This document shows, in pieces, positions 19,133-29,065 of a stretch of 64,000 bases of DNA. Position numbers and translations under genes: made by a program. The DNA comes from Haloarcula regularis (GTDB lineage Archaea; Halobacteriota; Halobacteria; Halobacteriales; Haloarculaceae): the NCBI RefSeq assembly GCF_029338315.1, contig NZ_CP119794.1, positions 1,488,001 through 1,552,000 of the forward strand, written 5' to 3'. How positions within the stretch are numbered: position 1 is the stretch's first letter; every line of letters begins with the position of its first letter. A model generated the notes under the pieces. The model was not told the DNA's origin. It was given only the letters and a program-made list of their open reading frames with translations, and searched no databases.

Positions 19133-20899
19133 TCAGGTGAACAGTCGGGGCCCAAACACCATCAGGATGAGTCCGCCGATCATCGACAGCGTCACGGTCA
19201 GCGTGACGGCCGTCGTCAGTCGGCGCCGGTCGGGAATCGGGAGCCGAGAGACGAACGACTCGGTCGTCGTCCGGAGGATGTGCCCGCCGTCGAGCGGGAA
19301 CGTCGGCACGCAGTTGAACTGCCCGATGACGACGTTTATCCACCCGGTCCAGAACAGCGCGTTGGCGAGCACGAAGACGCCGCCGGTGCCGAGCACGGAA
19401 AGGGGCCCCTGGACGGTGTAGAAGTTCGTCGCGATGCCGGTGAACCCGGCGAAGTTGTAGCCGAAGCCGCCGGCGACCCCGATGAACGGCAAGATGAGCA
19501 CGCCGAAGACCCGCTGGGCGAACGAGAAGCCCCGGTCGGCCGTCGGGTCGTCCGTCTCGCCGCCGATAAAGGAGAGGAAGGTGGCGGCCGGGTACTCGTC
19601 GATGCCGAAGTCGTCGACCGAGACGCCGCTGACCCCCGCCAGCGCGTTGATGCCGAGGATGCCGTTCTCCGACCCCGCAGTCGAGCCGAGCGTGACCTCG
19701 TACGTTCGGCGCTCGCCGTCGACGTAGCCGGTGACGGTCACCCGGTCGCCCGGACTGGTCGCGTCGAGCGCGGCGAGCAGCGCCTGGGAGTCGTGGATCC
19801 GCTGGCCGTCGAGCTCGGTGACGACCATCGACCCGCCGGCGGGGCCGCCCGCGTCGGCCAGCGCGCCGTCCTCGGCCACGAGGACGTAACTGCCAAGCGG
19901 CATGGTCACCGTCCGGCCGTCCTCGGTCTGGAGCGTCGCGACGGTGGTGTTGCGCGCGGCCCGCTCGAACTCGCTGCGGGTGTCCACCGCCGTCCCGTTG
20001 ACTGCGGTGATGGTATCGCCGTTGCGCAGTTGCGAGCTCTGGACGGCGCTGGCGACGACGACGGCTCGCTCGACGCGGACGGCCTCGCCGTCGCGCCGCG
20101 AGACGGTCACGGTCTGGTTGTCGGTCGCCGCGAGGACTGCCTCCAGTTCGCGGCCATTGGCGACGGGGTCGCCGTCGACGGCCGTGATGACGTCGCCGGA
20201 CTCGAGGCCGGCGTCGGCGGCTGGCGTCCCTTCCAGCGTGCCCCCGATCGGGACGCCGTCGACGACGGCGATCGCGCCCGCAACGGGCCCAAACAGGAGT
20301 ACGAGTGCGACCAGGGCCAGCGCGAAGTTGTTGGTCACGCCCGCCGCGTACATCCGGGTCTGTGCGCCCCGGTCCGACTTCAGGAGCGCCTCCTCGTCGG
20401 GTTCGACGAAGGCCCCGACGGGGACCACGGTCAGCATCGCCAGCCCCATCGACTCGATGTCGATATCCTCGACCCGACAGAGCAGGCCGTGGCCGCCCTC
20501 GTGGACGACCAGACCGAGCACCAGGCCCAGGACGATCTCGGGCGCCACCGAGAGCGGGAGGAAGTCGTTGACGCCGGGGATCGCCAACGCGTTGCGCGGT
20601 TCGTTCAGCGCGGAGGGCTGTGGGTCGAGGATGGCCTGGACGGCCCCGACGGCGACCAGCAGGAAGGACCCGACCATCACGACGATGGCGATGCCGACAC
20701 CCAGGTTCCCCCAGGCCCGCCAGAACCGCTTCGGGCGGGCCAGCCAGGTCAGGAACGCCTTGCCGCGCTGGGTGTGTATCGTCGTAATCGGGCCGCTGAA
20801 CCGGACGTACTCGGGTACCACGCCACGGGCACGGAGAACCATCGCCACGAAGCTGTAGGCGACGAGGCCCGCGAGGACCCACGTCAGCGTGCTCACCAT
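19133..20899 (-). CDS. Site-2-type intramembrane zinc metalloprotease (M50) with PDZ domains
   Basis: This 588-residue multi-helix protein has the zinc motif HEGGH in VVHEGGHGLL (about residue 134) and the second catalytic motif FPLDGGHIL near residue 545. Between them are two PDZ-like domains (GLESGDVITAVDGDPV and RNGDTITAVNGTAV). It is expected to cut membrane-spanning substrates within the bilayer. It lies downstream of the pyrH-lysS-lipoprotein genes on the same strand. Confidence 0.92.
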   Translation of the reverse strand: MVSTLTWVLAGLVAYSFVAMVLRARGVVPEYVRFSGPITTIHTQRGKAFLTWLARPKRFWRAWGNLGVGIAIVVMVGSFLLVAVGAVQAILDPQPSALNEPRNALAIPGVNDFLPLSVAPEIVLGLVLGLVVHEGGHGLLCRVEDIDIESMGLAMLTVVPVGAFVEPDEEALLKSDRGAQTRMYAAGVTNNFALALVALVLLFGPVAGAIAVVDGVPIGGTLEGTPAADAGLESGDVITAVDGDPVANGRELEAVLAATDNQTVTVSRRDGEAVRVERAVVVASAVQSSQLRNGDTITAVNGTAVDTRSEFERAARNTTVATLQTEDGRTVTMPLGSYVLVAEDGALADAGGPAGGSMVVTELDGQRIHDSQALLAALDATSPGDRVTVTGYVDGERRTYEVTLGSTAGSENGILGINALAGVSGVSVDDFGIDEYPAATFLSFIGGETDDPTADRGFSFAQRVFGVLILPFIGVAGGFGYNFAGFTGIATNFYTVQGPLSVLGTGGVFVLANALFWTGWINVVIGQFNCVPTFPLDGGHILRTTTESFVSRLPIPDRRRLTTAVTLTVTLSMIGGLILMVFGPRLFT

Positions 20900-20956
20900 C
20901 TACCGCTAGGGAGGGGGCACCGATTCAAGAGAGTTTGGTTCCACGCAGTCGGCCAG

Positions 20957-21400
20957 TCACTGGGCGTCGCGACAGCGACCGATGGTCCCGTAGACGACGG
21001 TCGGCACCGTCGACTCGTCCCGTTCGCTCGCGCGGACTTCCAACGTCACCGTGAGACAGGACTGCTCGCCGGCGTCCTCGACGAGGTCGGCGCGAACGGG
21101 TCTGTCACGGTCGGTCTCGGGAACCTGCGCGTACAGGACGTACGGCCGTCGCGAGTCGGGGAGGTCCTCGAGGGCCGCAAACGGGTTGGGCGGGCCGGGA
21201 ACGGTGAGCGTCGTCCAGCGGACGACTGTCTCGTCGGCCACGAGGAGCAGGCTCACTGGGACCGACTCGTCGAGGTAGTTCCGGACCGTGACGCGTTCGA
21301 GAGTGACGCCACTCGACTCGTCGAACGTCGGGACCGAACACCCGGCCAGGGACGCGAGCAACGTCGTCCCGGCGAGCGTTATGGCGCGGCGGCGGTGCAT
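20957..21400 (-). CDS. Secreted lipoprotein, uncharacterised
   Basis: This 147-residue protein has an N-terminal RRR, a hydrophobic stretch and a lipobox LAGC with Cys at residue 21, so it is probably a lipid-anchored surface protein, possibly Tat-exported. The mature part looks like one beta-sandwich. I do not recognise the family. Confidence 0.7.
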   Translation of the reverse strand: MHRRRAITLAGTTLLASLAGCSVPTFDESSGVTLERVTVRNYLDESVPVSLLLVADETVVRWTTLTVPGPPNPFAALEDLPDSRRPYVLYAQVPETDRDRPVRADLVEDAGEQSCLTVTLEVRASERDESTVPTVVYGTIGRCRDAQ

Positions 21401-21438
21401 ACGTGGCGACCGACCGACAAATCAGTGTACCGGCCGGC

Positions 21439-23078
21439 CTACGCCTCGCGGCGGAGCCGGGCGACGACGAACTCGCGGTCGAGTTTCGCGATGAACGGGC
21501 CCAGTTGCGGGCCCTGCGTGTCGTCGAACAGCAGGCGGTAGCCCGCCGCGAAGAACTCGCCGATATCGATGTCGTGGCGCTTGGCCGTCTCGTAGATCTC
21601 GCCCTGTATCTCCTCGCCGTCGTGGCCCTCCGCGACGAAGTCGGCCAGTTCGTCCAGCGCGGCCTCGGTCGCCGCGTCGAAGTCGGCGTCGGGCATCGCG
21701 GTGCGCTTGAGTTCGTAGTCGAACTCGTTGCCGGTCCGGCGCGCCCAGTTGCGGGCGCGCTCGACCCGCGCCAGGGCGCCCTCGACGGCCCACTCGGGGG
21801 CGTCGTCGGGGATGTGGCCCTCTTTCCGGGCGATATCCTCGCGCATGTCGGGGTCGTCGGTCATCCCCAGGACGGCGGCGAACGTGTAGGGGATGCGCAC
21901 GCGCTCCTCGCGAGGGTCGTCGACGACCATCGGGTACGCGCGCTCGGCCAGTTCCCGCTCGTCGTCCTCGTGGGGGTCGACCTCGCCGAAGTACACCCGC
22001 TCGAACGCGTCGAACTCGTCGACGAGCTGGTCGACGTGTTCGACCGAGAAGTCCCGCTGCTTGCGGGGGGTCTTCACGAAGAAGTACTTGAAGACCTCCG
22101 GTTCCAGGAGGTCGAGCACCTCGTCGACCGTGACGACGTTGCCCGACGACGAGGAGAGCGGTTCGCCGTCCAGCGTGAACCACTCGTAGACCATCGGGAC
22201 CGGCGGCTGGATGTCCAGCACGTTCTCCGCGATGTCCTCGCCGGAGGGCCAGGACCCCTCCGCGTGGTCCTTGCCGAAGGGTTCGAAGTCCACGCCCAGA
22301 ATCTCCCACTGGGCGGGCCACTCGAAGCGCCACGGGAGCTTGCCGTCCCGGAGCGAGGCGGCGCCCTCGTGCCCACAGCCCTCGATGGTCTGGTCGCCGG
22401 CCTCGACGTCCGTACAGACGTAGTGGACCTCGCCGACTTCCAGGTCGACGTCGGTGACGCCCTCGGTGAGTTTCCCACACGCCTCACACTGCGGGACGAA
22501 CGGGACGTACTCTTCGTCGACCTTGTTCTGGTAGTCAGCGAGCACGTCGCGGGCGCGGTCCGCGCGCTCGAGGACCCGTCGGGTGACCGCCTCGAACTCG
22601 CCGTCGGCGTACACTGGGTGTTCGAGACGAACTCGACGTCGACGCCGACCAGTTCGGCGCTCTTTTTCAGCAGGTTCGTGAAGTGCGCGCCGTAGGAGTC
22701 ACAGCAGCCGAACGGGTCGGGGATGTCGGTATAGGGCTTGCCGAGGTTCCGGCCGAGCGCGCCCGCGTCGACCTCGCCCAGGCCGACGACGTTCCACTCC
22801 AGGTCGGCGAGTTGTCGGGGGACTTTCCGCAGGCGGTCCTTGTCGTCGGCGGTAAATACCTGCCGGACCTCGTGGCCGCGGTCCCGCAGTGCCTCGGCGA
22901 CGAAGTAGCCACGCATTATCTCGTTGAAGTGACCGATGTGGGGCACGCCGGAGGGGGAGACGCCGCCCTTGACGACGATGGGGTCCTCGGAGTCGCGGGC
23001 CTCGACGGCGTCGGCGACCGAGTCGGCCCAGAACGCCCGCCGGCCGCCGCGACCGACCTCGTACGGGTCTTCGGCCAT
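21439..23078 (-). CDS. lysS: Class I lysyl-tRNA synthetase, interrupted by a frameshift
   Basis: The N-terminal part has the HIGH motif PHIGHFNEI. The C-terminal part has two CxxC pairs (CEAC, then a second Cys pair) and the KMSKS-type SSSSGN. It charges tRNA-Lys with the class I fold typical of Euryarchaeota. The frame breaks at about 22614-22620: EFVSNTQ continues as YADGEFEAV only if one base is added before TG. Both halves are intact and it is normally the only LysRS, so I treat the break as a sequence error. It starts 1 bp after the pyrH stop, so the two form an operon. Confidence 0.93.
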
Positions 23079-23079
23079 G

Positions 23080-23766
23080 TCAGGCCCCCGGGACGATGGT
23101 CGTGCCGTCGACCGCGTCGTCCTGGACGGCCTGGCGGACGCGGTCGGGGTCGGTCCCGTCGAGGACGACCGCCTCGATTCCCGAGCGCTGGATGACTTTC
23201 GCGGCCAGCAGGTCGACCGGGGCGTTGCTCCCGGCGTTTATCTCGTTGCCGACGACGATGTCGACGAGTTCGTCGGCGGTCAGTTCGTCGAAGCGGGTCG
23301 CGTCGGGATCCTCGTTCGGGTCGGCGTCGTAGACGCCGGGCACCGAGGTGGCATAGACGAGCAGGTCGGCGTCGACGTACTCGGCGAACGAGGCGGCGAC
23401 GGCGTCGGTGGTCTGAGCGGCGACGATACCCCCCAGGACCGGCACCTCGCCCCGGCGCATGGCTGCACGACCCTCGTCGTAGCTCTCTGCCGGCGCGGGC
23501 GCGGCCAGGTCGTCGAGCGCGGCCGTCAGCAGGCGGCCGTTCAGGCGCGTGACGGCGATGCCCAGCTGATCGAGTTCGATCTCGTTTGCCCCCAGCTCGC
23601 GAGCGGTGCCGATGTACTCCCGCGCGGTCGGGCCGCCGCCCACCACGGCGCCGAGGCGGTGACCCGCGTCCGCGAGCGTCCGGACGACGTCCGCGTAGGC
23701 TTCGACTCGGTCCGATTCCAGGTCGGGAGCCAGGACGCTCCCCCCGACGGAGACGACGACTTTCAT
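23080..23766 (-). CDS. pyrH: UMP kinase
   Basis: This 228-residue amino-acid-kinase-fold enzyme phosphorylates UMP to UDP. It shows the N-terminal VSVGGSVLAP, the GGGPTARE loop, and the nucleotide-binding SVPGVYDADPNEDP near residue 140. It is the archaeal form and is followed at once by lysS. Confidence 0.95.
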   Translation of the reverse strand: MKVVVSVGGSVLAPDLESDRVEAYADVVRTLADAGHRLGAVVGGGPTAREYIGTARELGANEIELDQLGIAVTRLNGRLLTAALDDLAAPAPAESYDEGRAAMRRGEVPVLGGIVAAQTTDAVAASFAEYVDADLLVYATSVPGVYDADPNEDPDATRFDELTADELVDIVVGNEINAGSNAPVDLLAAKVIQRSGIEAVVLDGTDPDRVRQAVQDDAVDGTTIVPGA

Positions 23767-24097
23767 TGGCCCGGCGTAGCCACGATGCGGTCTTAAGGGT
23801 TGTCAAGCCCACTGACGAACCGGCCGCCTCGACCGGCCGACGCCACGCCACACCCGGCAATAAATTCCGTTAAATGCGGCGTTGAGTACGTGAGAAATCG
23901 GTTTTACACAGGGAATAGAGCGCCCACAGTCGCTCGCCAAATTACCCCCTCAGAAGCGTTTGTAAAATTTCTAAGCACCTCTCGAACCGTCGTAAAGTCG
24001 ATTTTTCGTTGATTTCGGCTGAAAGTGACCGAAGAGACTCGAAGGTTCCTTTCTTTATATACTCATCCCGGAGCAAGGGGGTAGTGAGGTGACACAG
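23767..24097. other. Divergent intergenic region with TATA box
   Basis: This is 331 bp without a gene between pyrH (leftward) and a small rightward gene. It is AT-richer than its surroundings. A TATA box TTTATAT at 24054-24060 suits the rightward gene, with the start about 40 bp downstream. I see nothing else in it. Confidence 0.5.
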
Positions 24098-24347
24098 ATG
24101 AGCGCGACAGTTTCCCCTGCTACGAAAGAAGAGCCCTCCAAAGAAGAACGCCTGAAGTCCTTCCTCACCGAGAAGGCGGCCGACGGCGAGATGTACTTCA
24201 AGAGCAAGTTCATCGCGGACGAAGTCGGCCTCTCCCCGAAAGAGATCGGCGCGCTGATGGTCAAGCTGAAAGACAGCGCGTCCGAGCTTCGAAGTCGAGA
24301 AGTGGTCCTACACCAGCGCGACCACGTGGCGCATCGAACCCGCGTAA
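24098..24347 (+). CDS. Small haloarchaeal DUF7123-like protein, interrupted by a frameshift
   Basis: The protein begins MSATVSPATKEEPSKEERL and has a small helix-turn-helix-like core (FIADEVGLSPKEIGALMV). The expected end, EVEKWSYTSATTWRIEPA, is present in another frame and ends at the TAA at 24345. The length is 3n+1, so one extra base near 24287-24291 explains the break. It is widespread in haloarchaea as I remember it, and its function is unknown. It could bind DNA. Confidence 0.8.
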
Positions 24348-24535
24348 CCGCCCCAGCCGGTCCCCTCTCCTTCGATCGTCCGCGCTTTCGGACCCATCCG
24401 GTCGGCCCGACCCGGCGGGTCCACCGAACGCCACACCGTCACACGCCCGGATAGCCGACCCTACCCGGGTAGTGAGGTCCTTCGGCCCGGTATGGCCGAC
24501 AGTATATTAGTAGCCAGCGCCCATATCGAGTGACG

Positions 24536-25732
24536 ATGAGTCGCTCCGCCGACGACCCGCCCGCGCCGGCCGAGTTCTCGGACATGTTCTTCGTGACGGC
24601 CGTACGGCGAGACGGGGAGGCGGTCCGGTACGTCGGTGACTCGCTGGTTCCCCCGGAGACACTCCTCGCCGAGCTTCGCCCCCTGTTCCGCGAGCGGGGC
24701 TATACGGTCTCCCTCCAGCGGCGGTCGGCCGCCACAGGGCCGACGGACGGCGGGACGACCCTCGACAACGCCTCGCGGGGCCGGACCGCACCGTACGAAC
24801 TCGTCGCCGAACCCACCGGGACCGACACGGGCGGCGTGCCGTGGCTGAACGTGGTCCTCTTGCTCGTGACCGTCGCCTCGACGCTGTACGTCGGCGCCAG
24901 CCGGTGGTACTACATCCCGGTCTTCGAACAGCCCTGGCGCGTCCTCGAGGCCTGGCCGTTCGTCGTCGCGATGCTGGGTGTGCTGGGCATCCACGAACTG
25001 GGCCACTACGCGGCCGCGCGGTACCACGGCGTCGACGTGACGCTTCCCTACTTCATCCCATTCCCGTCGCTGCTGGGGACGATGGGCGCGGTCATCAACA
25101 TCCGCGGCCGCATCCCGGACCGGACGGTCCTGTTCGACATCGGCGTCGCCGGCCCGCTTGCGGGCCTGGTCGCGACGGCCGTCGTGACGGTCGTCGGCCT
25201 CTCGCTTGACCCCATCACCGTCCCCGAACGGGTCGCTGAGGGCGGTGCGAACTACGTCATCACCTTCCAGGACCCGCTGCTCCTGCAGGCGCTCGAGTTC
25301 CTGGTCCGGTCAGCGGGACTCGGCGCGGAGTACGGCCCCGGCACGGCCGTCCACCCCATCGTCTTCGCCGGGTGGGCCGGGATGTTCTTCACCTTCCTGA
25401 ACCTGCTGCCGGTCGGGCAGCTCGACGGTGGGCACATCGTCCGCGCGATACTGGGCCCGCGCCAGGAGACGGTCGCCGCGGCCGTCCCGGGCGGCCTGTT
25501 CGCGCTGGCCGGCTTCCTCTATTTCACCCGCGACCCGCCGCCGGTCGGCTTCGGCGTCTGGACGCTGTGGGTGTTCTGGGGGCTGTTCGCGACCGGGCTT
25601 GCGTACGCCGGCCCGGCCAGGCCGACGGTCGACGACACGCTCGACCGCCGGCGGGCCGCCCTGGGTGTGGTGACCTTCGCGCTCGGCCTGGCCTGTTTCA
25701 CGCCGGTCCCATTCGAGATCGTGGCCGCCTGA
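24536..25732 (+). CDS. Site-2-type zinc metalloprotease (M50), second copy in the window
   Basis: This 398-residue protein has a soluble N-terminal region of about 90 residues, then several membrane helices with HELGH in LGIHELGHYAAAR and the second metal ligand motif GQLDGGHIV. There is no PDZ domain. It resembles the EGY/S2P branch found in haloarchaea. The start is taken at the ATG, 6 bp after an in-frame GTG, because an AGTATATTA TATA-like box lies about 30 bp upstream. Confidence 0.9.
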   Translation: MSRSADDPPAPAEFSDMFFVTAVRRDGEAVRYVGDSLVPPETLLAELRPLFRERGYTVSLQRRSAATGPTDGGTTLDNASRGRTAPYELVAEPTGTDTGGVPWLNVVLLLVTVASTLYVGASRWYYIPVFEQPWRVLEAWPFVVAMLGVLGIHELGHYAAARYHGVDVTLPYFIPFPSLLGTMGAVINIRGRIPDRTVLFDIGVAGPLAGLVATAVVTVVGLSLDPITVPERVAEGGANYVITFQDPLLLQALEFLVRSAGLGAEYGPGTAVHPIVFAGWAGMFFTFLNLLPVGQLDGGHIVRAILGPRQETVAAAVPGGLFALAGFLYFTRDPPPVGFGVWTLWVFWGLFATGLAYAGPARPTVDDTLDRRRAALGVVTFALGLACFTPVPFEIVAA

Positions 25733-25739
25733 CCGCCGG

Positions 25740-26606
25740 TCAGTGCGAGTAGCCCCGGTCCGGCAGCGGGTCGCCGTCGAGCGTCACGCCCGACTCGGTG
25801 ATTCGGCCGATGCGGTGGAGCGGGCAGGGGACCGCCTGGCGGGCGGCGTCGAGGTCCGGTTCCGGCACCGTGCAGACAAGTTCGAAGTCCTCGCCGAGAA
25901 AGAGGCCGAGTTCACGGCGCTCAGCGGCGTCGGCCGCCACCTCGTCGACGCGCTCGTCGATGGGCAGGGGCGACTCGACGGCGGCGCCACAGCCGCTGGC
26001 CGCCGTCAGCTGGTGGAGCGAACGGGCCAGACCGTCACTGGAGTCCAGCATCGCCGTCGCGTAGGGACTGAGTGCGGTCCCGGCAGCCACCCGCGGTTCG
26101 AAGCGAAAGAGGGCGTTCGCGCGCTCGATTTCGCCCCGCTCGAACAGTTCGAGCGCGACCCCGGTCCGGCCCAGCGTCCCGGTGACACAGACCGCTTCGC
26201 CCGGCGAGGCCCCGGAGCGCAGGACCGGGTCCTCGACCGCGCCCAGCGCCGTCGTCGCGACGGTGAACTCCTCGTGGCCGTCGAGGTCGCCGCCGACGTA
26301 CTCGGCGCCGACGGCCGTACAGACGTCGCTGGCCCCGTCGACGAACGACAGGAGGTCATCGGCGTCGAACGCCGGCGCCCCGTAGACGGCCACTGCGGCC
26401 GTCGCCCGACCCCCCATCGCCGCCACGTCCGACAGCGAGGCACCGACGGCCCGCCAGCCGGCCGTGTAGCGGGTCGTCCCGTCCGGGAAGTCGGTGCGGT
26501 CGTGGAGCATGTCCGTCGTGAGGACCTGGCCGTCGACGACGGCACAGTCGTCGCCGGCCGCGGGCAACCGGTCACCGAGGAGCGCGAGCGCGGCCTGTTC
26601 GTCCAT
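25740..26606 (-). CDS. thiL: Thiamine-monophosphate kinase
   Basis: This 288-residue PurM/ThiL-fold kinase phosphorylates thiamine monophosphate to the diphosphate cofactor. It shows GDDCAVVDG near the N-terminus, AMGGRATAAV, the GGDLDGHEEF loop and GEDFELV near the end. The start is the ATG of MDEQAALALLG; sequence upstream in frame is non-coding. It converges with the protease gene with a 7-bp gap. Confidence 0.95.
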   Translation of the reverse strand: MDEQAALALLGDRLPAAGDDCAVVDGQVLTTDMLHDRTDFPDGTTRYTAGWRAVGASLSDVAAMGGRATAAVAVYGAPAFDADDLLSFVDGASDVCTAVGAEYVGGDLDGHEEFTVATTALGAVEDPVLRSGASPGEAVCVTGTLGRTGVALELFERGEIERANALFRFEPRVAAGTALSPYATAMLDSSDGLARSLHQLTAASGCGAAVESPLPIDERVDEVAADAAERRELGLFLGEDFELVCTVPEPDLDAARQAVPCPLHRIGRITESGVTLDGDPLPDRGYSH

Positions 26607-26684
26607 ACCGGTCAGTGGTGATCGGTGCCCAAAACGGTCGGGGATTGCGGTGCCTTCATACCCGCGACGCGCGAGGGCACCGAT

Positions 26685-27728
26685 ATGGACGAGAGCCGGT
26701 GGGCGACGGTCCTGGGCTTCGCTGGCACGCTGGTCGTGCTCTCGGCGCTGGTGCTGGTCGTCGGCGTCGACGACACCGTGCGGGCGCTCACCCGCGCCGA
26801 CCCGGCGGCGGTGGCGGTTGTGGTCGCCATCGCCGTCGTCTGGCTCACATCGTGGGGCCTGGCGCTGTGGACCATCCTCCGCGCGCTGAACGCGCCCATC
26901 GCGGCCCACCGCGCAGTCCTGCTCTTCGCTGGCGCCGTCTTCTCGAACAACGTCACACCCTTCGGCCAGGCGGGCGGGGAACCGCTCAGCGCGCTGCTCA
27001 TCTCGACGGCCGCCGACAGCGAGTACGAGACCGGACTGGCGGCCATCGCCAGCGTCGACACCATCCACTTCGTCCCCTCGGTGGGCTACGCCATCGTCGG
27101 GTTCACGTTCGTCGCGGCTGGGGCAGTCCGACTCGGCCGGAACCTCCTCTTTGCCGCCGCCGCCGTCGCCGTCCTGGCCGTCGGTCTCCCCGTCGCCGCG
27201 TACCTGGGCTGGCGGTACCGCTACGAGCTGGAGGCCGCCGTCGTCAGGCTCTTCACCCCGCTCATCCGCCTCCTCGGCCGTATCGCGCCCCGTCGCTCGC
27301 CGCCCACCGCCCGGATCATCGAGGACCGCATCGAGAGTTTCTTCCAGGCTATCGATCGCGTCGCGACCGACCGGTGGACGCTGCTCCAGACGCTCGGCCT
27401 CTCGGCGCTGGGGTGGGCCTGTCTGGCCGCCTCGCTGTGGACGTCGCTGTACGCCGTCGGGTACAGCGTCCCACCGTCGACGGTGCTGCTCGTGATCCCG
27501 GTCGGCAGCATCGCCAGTCTCGCCCCGCTTCCCGGCGGGTCCGGCGCCATCGAGGCCGTCCTGGTGACGCTGCTGGTCTCGACGGCCCCGGTCCCGGCGG
27601 CGGCGGCCACCTCCGCCGTCCTCGTCCACCGCGGCGCGACCTACCTGCTCCCGACGATCGTCGGCAGCGGCGTCGCGACGGCGCTGGGCGTCGACCGCGC
27701 CGTCGAGTTGAACCGCGAGGACGAGTGA
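26685..27728 (+). CDS. Flippase-like / LPG-synthase-type transmembrane protein (UPF0104)
   Basis: This 347-residue protein has about eight membrane helices and the family motifs SNNVTPFGQAGGEP and LAPLPGGSGAIEA. Members of this fold move or modify lipid-linked substrates; the haloarchaeal ones are uncharacterised. The start is at MDESRWATV, since the longer upstream frame is not conserved-looking. Confidence 0.88.
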   Translation: MDESRWATVLGFAGTLVVLSALVLVVGVDDTVRALTRADPAAVAVVVAIAVVWLTSWGLALWTILRALNAPIAAHRAVLLFAGAVFSNNVTPFGQAGGEPLSALLISTAADSEYETGLAAIASVDTIHFVPSVGYAIVGFTFVAAGAVRLGRNLLFAAAAVAVLAVGLPVAAYLGWRYRYELEAAVVRLFTPLIRLLGRIAPRRSPPTARIIEDRIESFFQAIDRVATDRWTLLQTLGLSALGWACLAASLWTSLYAVGYSVPPSTVLLVIPVGSIASLAPLPGGSGAIEAVLVTLLVSTAPVPAAAATSAVLVHRGATYLLPTIVGSGVATALGVDRAVELNREDE

Positions 27729-27811
27729 CGCGGCGAGGGGGCACGTGAACGGTTCACTCTCCGGACCAGGGAACGATGCGCTTAAATGACGGCGACGGAA
27801 AGAAAGCGGCA

Positions 27812-28273
27812 ATGACGACACTCTACGACGTTCCCGCCGAGGACCTCATCGAGGCCCTCACGGAGACGCTCGCCGAGGAGGACGCCATCGAAGCACCGGA
27901 GTGGGCCGCGTTCACCAAGACCGGCGTCGACAAGGAACTGCCCCCGGAGCAGGAAGACTTCTGGCCGCGACGCACCGCCAGCCTGCTCCGCAAGGTCGCC
28001 GTCGACGGCCCCGTCGGGGTCAACCGCCTGAAGACCGAGTACGGCAGTTCCAAGCAGGGCACGACCCGCTACCGCGTCCGACCACACCAGAAGACCGACG
28101 GCTCGGGGAACATCATCCGGACCGCCCTCCAGCAGCTCGAGGAGGCCGGCTACGTCGAGACCAGCGAGAACGACGGCCGCCGCGTCACCGGCGAGGGCCG
28201 GAGTCTCCTCGACGACACCGCCAGCGAGGTCCTCGAGTCCCTCGACCGTCCGGACCTCGAACGCTACGCCTGA
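27812..28273 (+). CDS. rps19e: Ribosomal protein S19e
   Basis: This 153-residue small-subunit protein of the archaeal/eukaryotic type has a winged-helix core and the typical DFWPRRTASLLRKV and VRPHQKTDGSGNIIR. The start MTTLYDVPAEDL is preceded by a TTAAAT box about 30 bp upstream. In archaea it is commonly followed by the PDCD5 gene, as here. Confidence 0.97.
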   Translation: MTTLYDVPAEDLIEALTETLAEEDAIEAPEWAAFTKTGVDKELPPEQEDFWPRRTASLLRKVAVDGPVGVNRLKTEYGSSKQGTTRYRVRPHQKTDGSGNIIRTALQQLEEAGYVETSENDGRRVTGEGRSLLDDTASEVLESLDRPDLERYA

Positions 28274-28353
28274 CCACCGCTCTCCAGTTCTTCCGTCACT
28301 CTCGACCGCCTCGAGCGGCGGGTGAGTCGCTAACGCTCCCCGCTCGAGATGGC

Positions 28354-28675
28354 GAGGCCCTTCGCTTCGCTCAGGCCCTCGCTACCTCCCGCTCCACGGC
28401 TCCCTCCGGTCACCGTTCCGCTTCGAGGGTCTTCGCTTCGCTCAGGCCCTCGCTACCTCCCGCTCCACGGCTCCCTCTGGTCACCGTTCCGCTTCGAGGG
28501 TCTTCGCTTCGCTCAGGCCCTCGCTACCTCCCGCTTCACGGCTCCCTCTGGTCACCGTTCCGCTTCGAGGGTCTTCGCTTCGCTCAGGCCCTCGCTACCT
28601 CCCGCTTCACGGCTCCCTCTGGTCACCGTTCCGCTTCGAGGCCCTTCGCTTCGCTCAGGCCCTCGCTACCTCCCG
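28354..28675. repeat. 71-bp tandem repeat, about 4.5 copies
   Basis: The word TTCGCTTCGC recurs at 28361, 28432, 28503, 28574 and 28645, exactly 71 bp apart, and the units differ at only a few positions. The period is not a multiple of three, so the repeat reads as similar peptides in every frame and is not coding. It fills most of the 441-bp gap between rps19e and the PDCD5 gene. A degenerate inverted relative lies at 16.17-16.33 kb. Confidence 0.9.
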
Positions 28676-28714
28676 AAATTGTTTTCCGCCCGACTCCAGT
28701 ACGTCTAGCCAGTC

Positions 28715-29065
28715 ATGAGTGGCGACCCAAGCGAGGAAGAGCTCGAGGAACTCCGCCAGAAGAAGATGGAACAGCTCAAAGAGCAACAGAGCGAGGGCGG
28801 GGACGCCGAGGCCCAGCAAGCCGCCCAGGAGCAGGCCGAGGCCCAGAAGAAGGCCATCCTCCGCCAGCACCTCTCCGACGGGGCCCGGAAGCGGCTCAAC
28901 ACCGTCAAGATGTCCAAGCCGGAGGTCGGCGAGCAGGTCGAACAGCAGATCGTCTCGCTGGCCCGGGCCGGCCGTCTCGGCGAGCAGATCGACGAGGAAA
29001 AGATGAAACAGCTGCTCTCGGAGCTGACGCCGGACTCGAAGAGCTTCGACATCAAGCGCCGGTAG
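28715..29065 (+). CDS. DNA-binding protein of the PDCD5 / TFAR19 family
   Basis: This 116-residue charged helical protein has an acidic, coiled N-terminus ([11 protein letters not shown]), then the family core [16 protein letters not shown] and the end SKSFDIKRR. It is the conserved archaeal homologue of human PDCD5, a small DNA-binding protein of unclear role. It follows rps19e and abuts the next gene with no gap. Confidence 0.95.
   Translation: MSGDPSEEELEELRQKKMEQLKEQQSEGGDAEAQQAAQEQAEAQKKAILRQHLSDGARKRLNTVKMSKPEVGEQVEQQIVSLARAGRLGEQIDEEKMKQLLSELTPDSKSFDIKRR

Noticed and set aside
28349..28708. A long frame through the 71-bp repeat array
   Set aside because: The repeat period is not a multiple of three and similar peptides appear in every frame; this is repeat DNA, not a gene.
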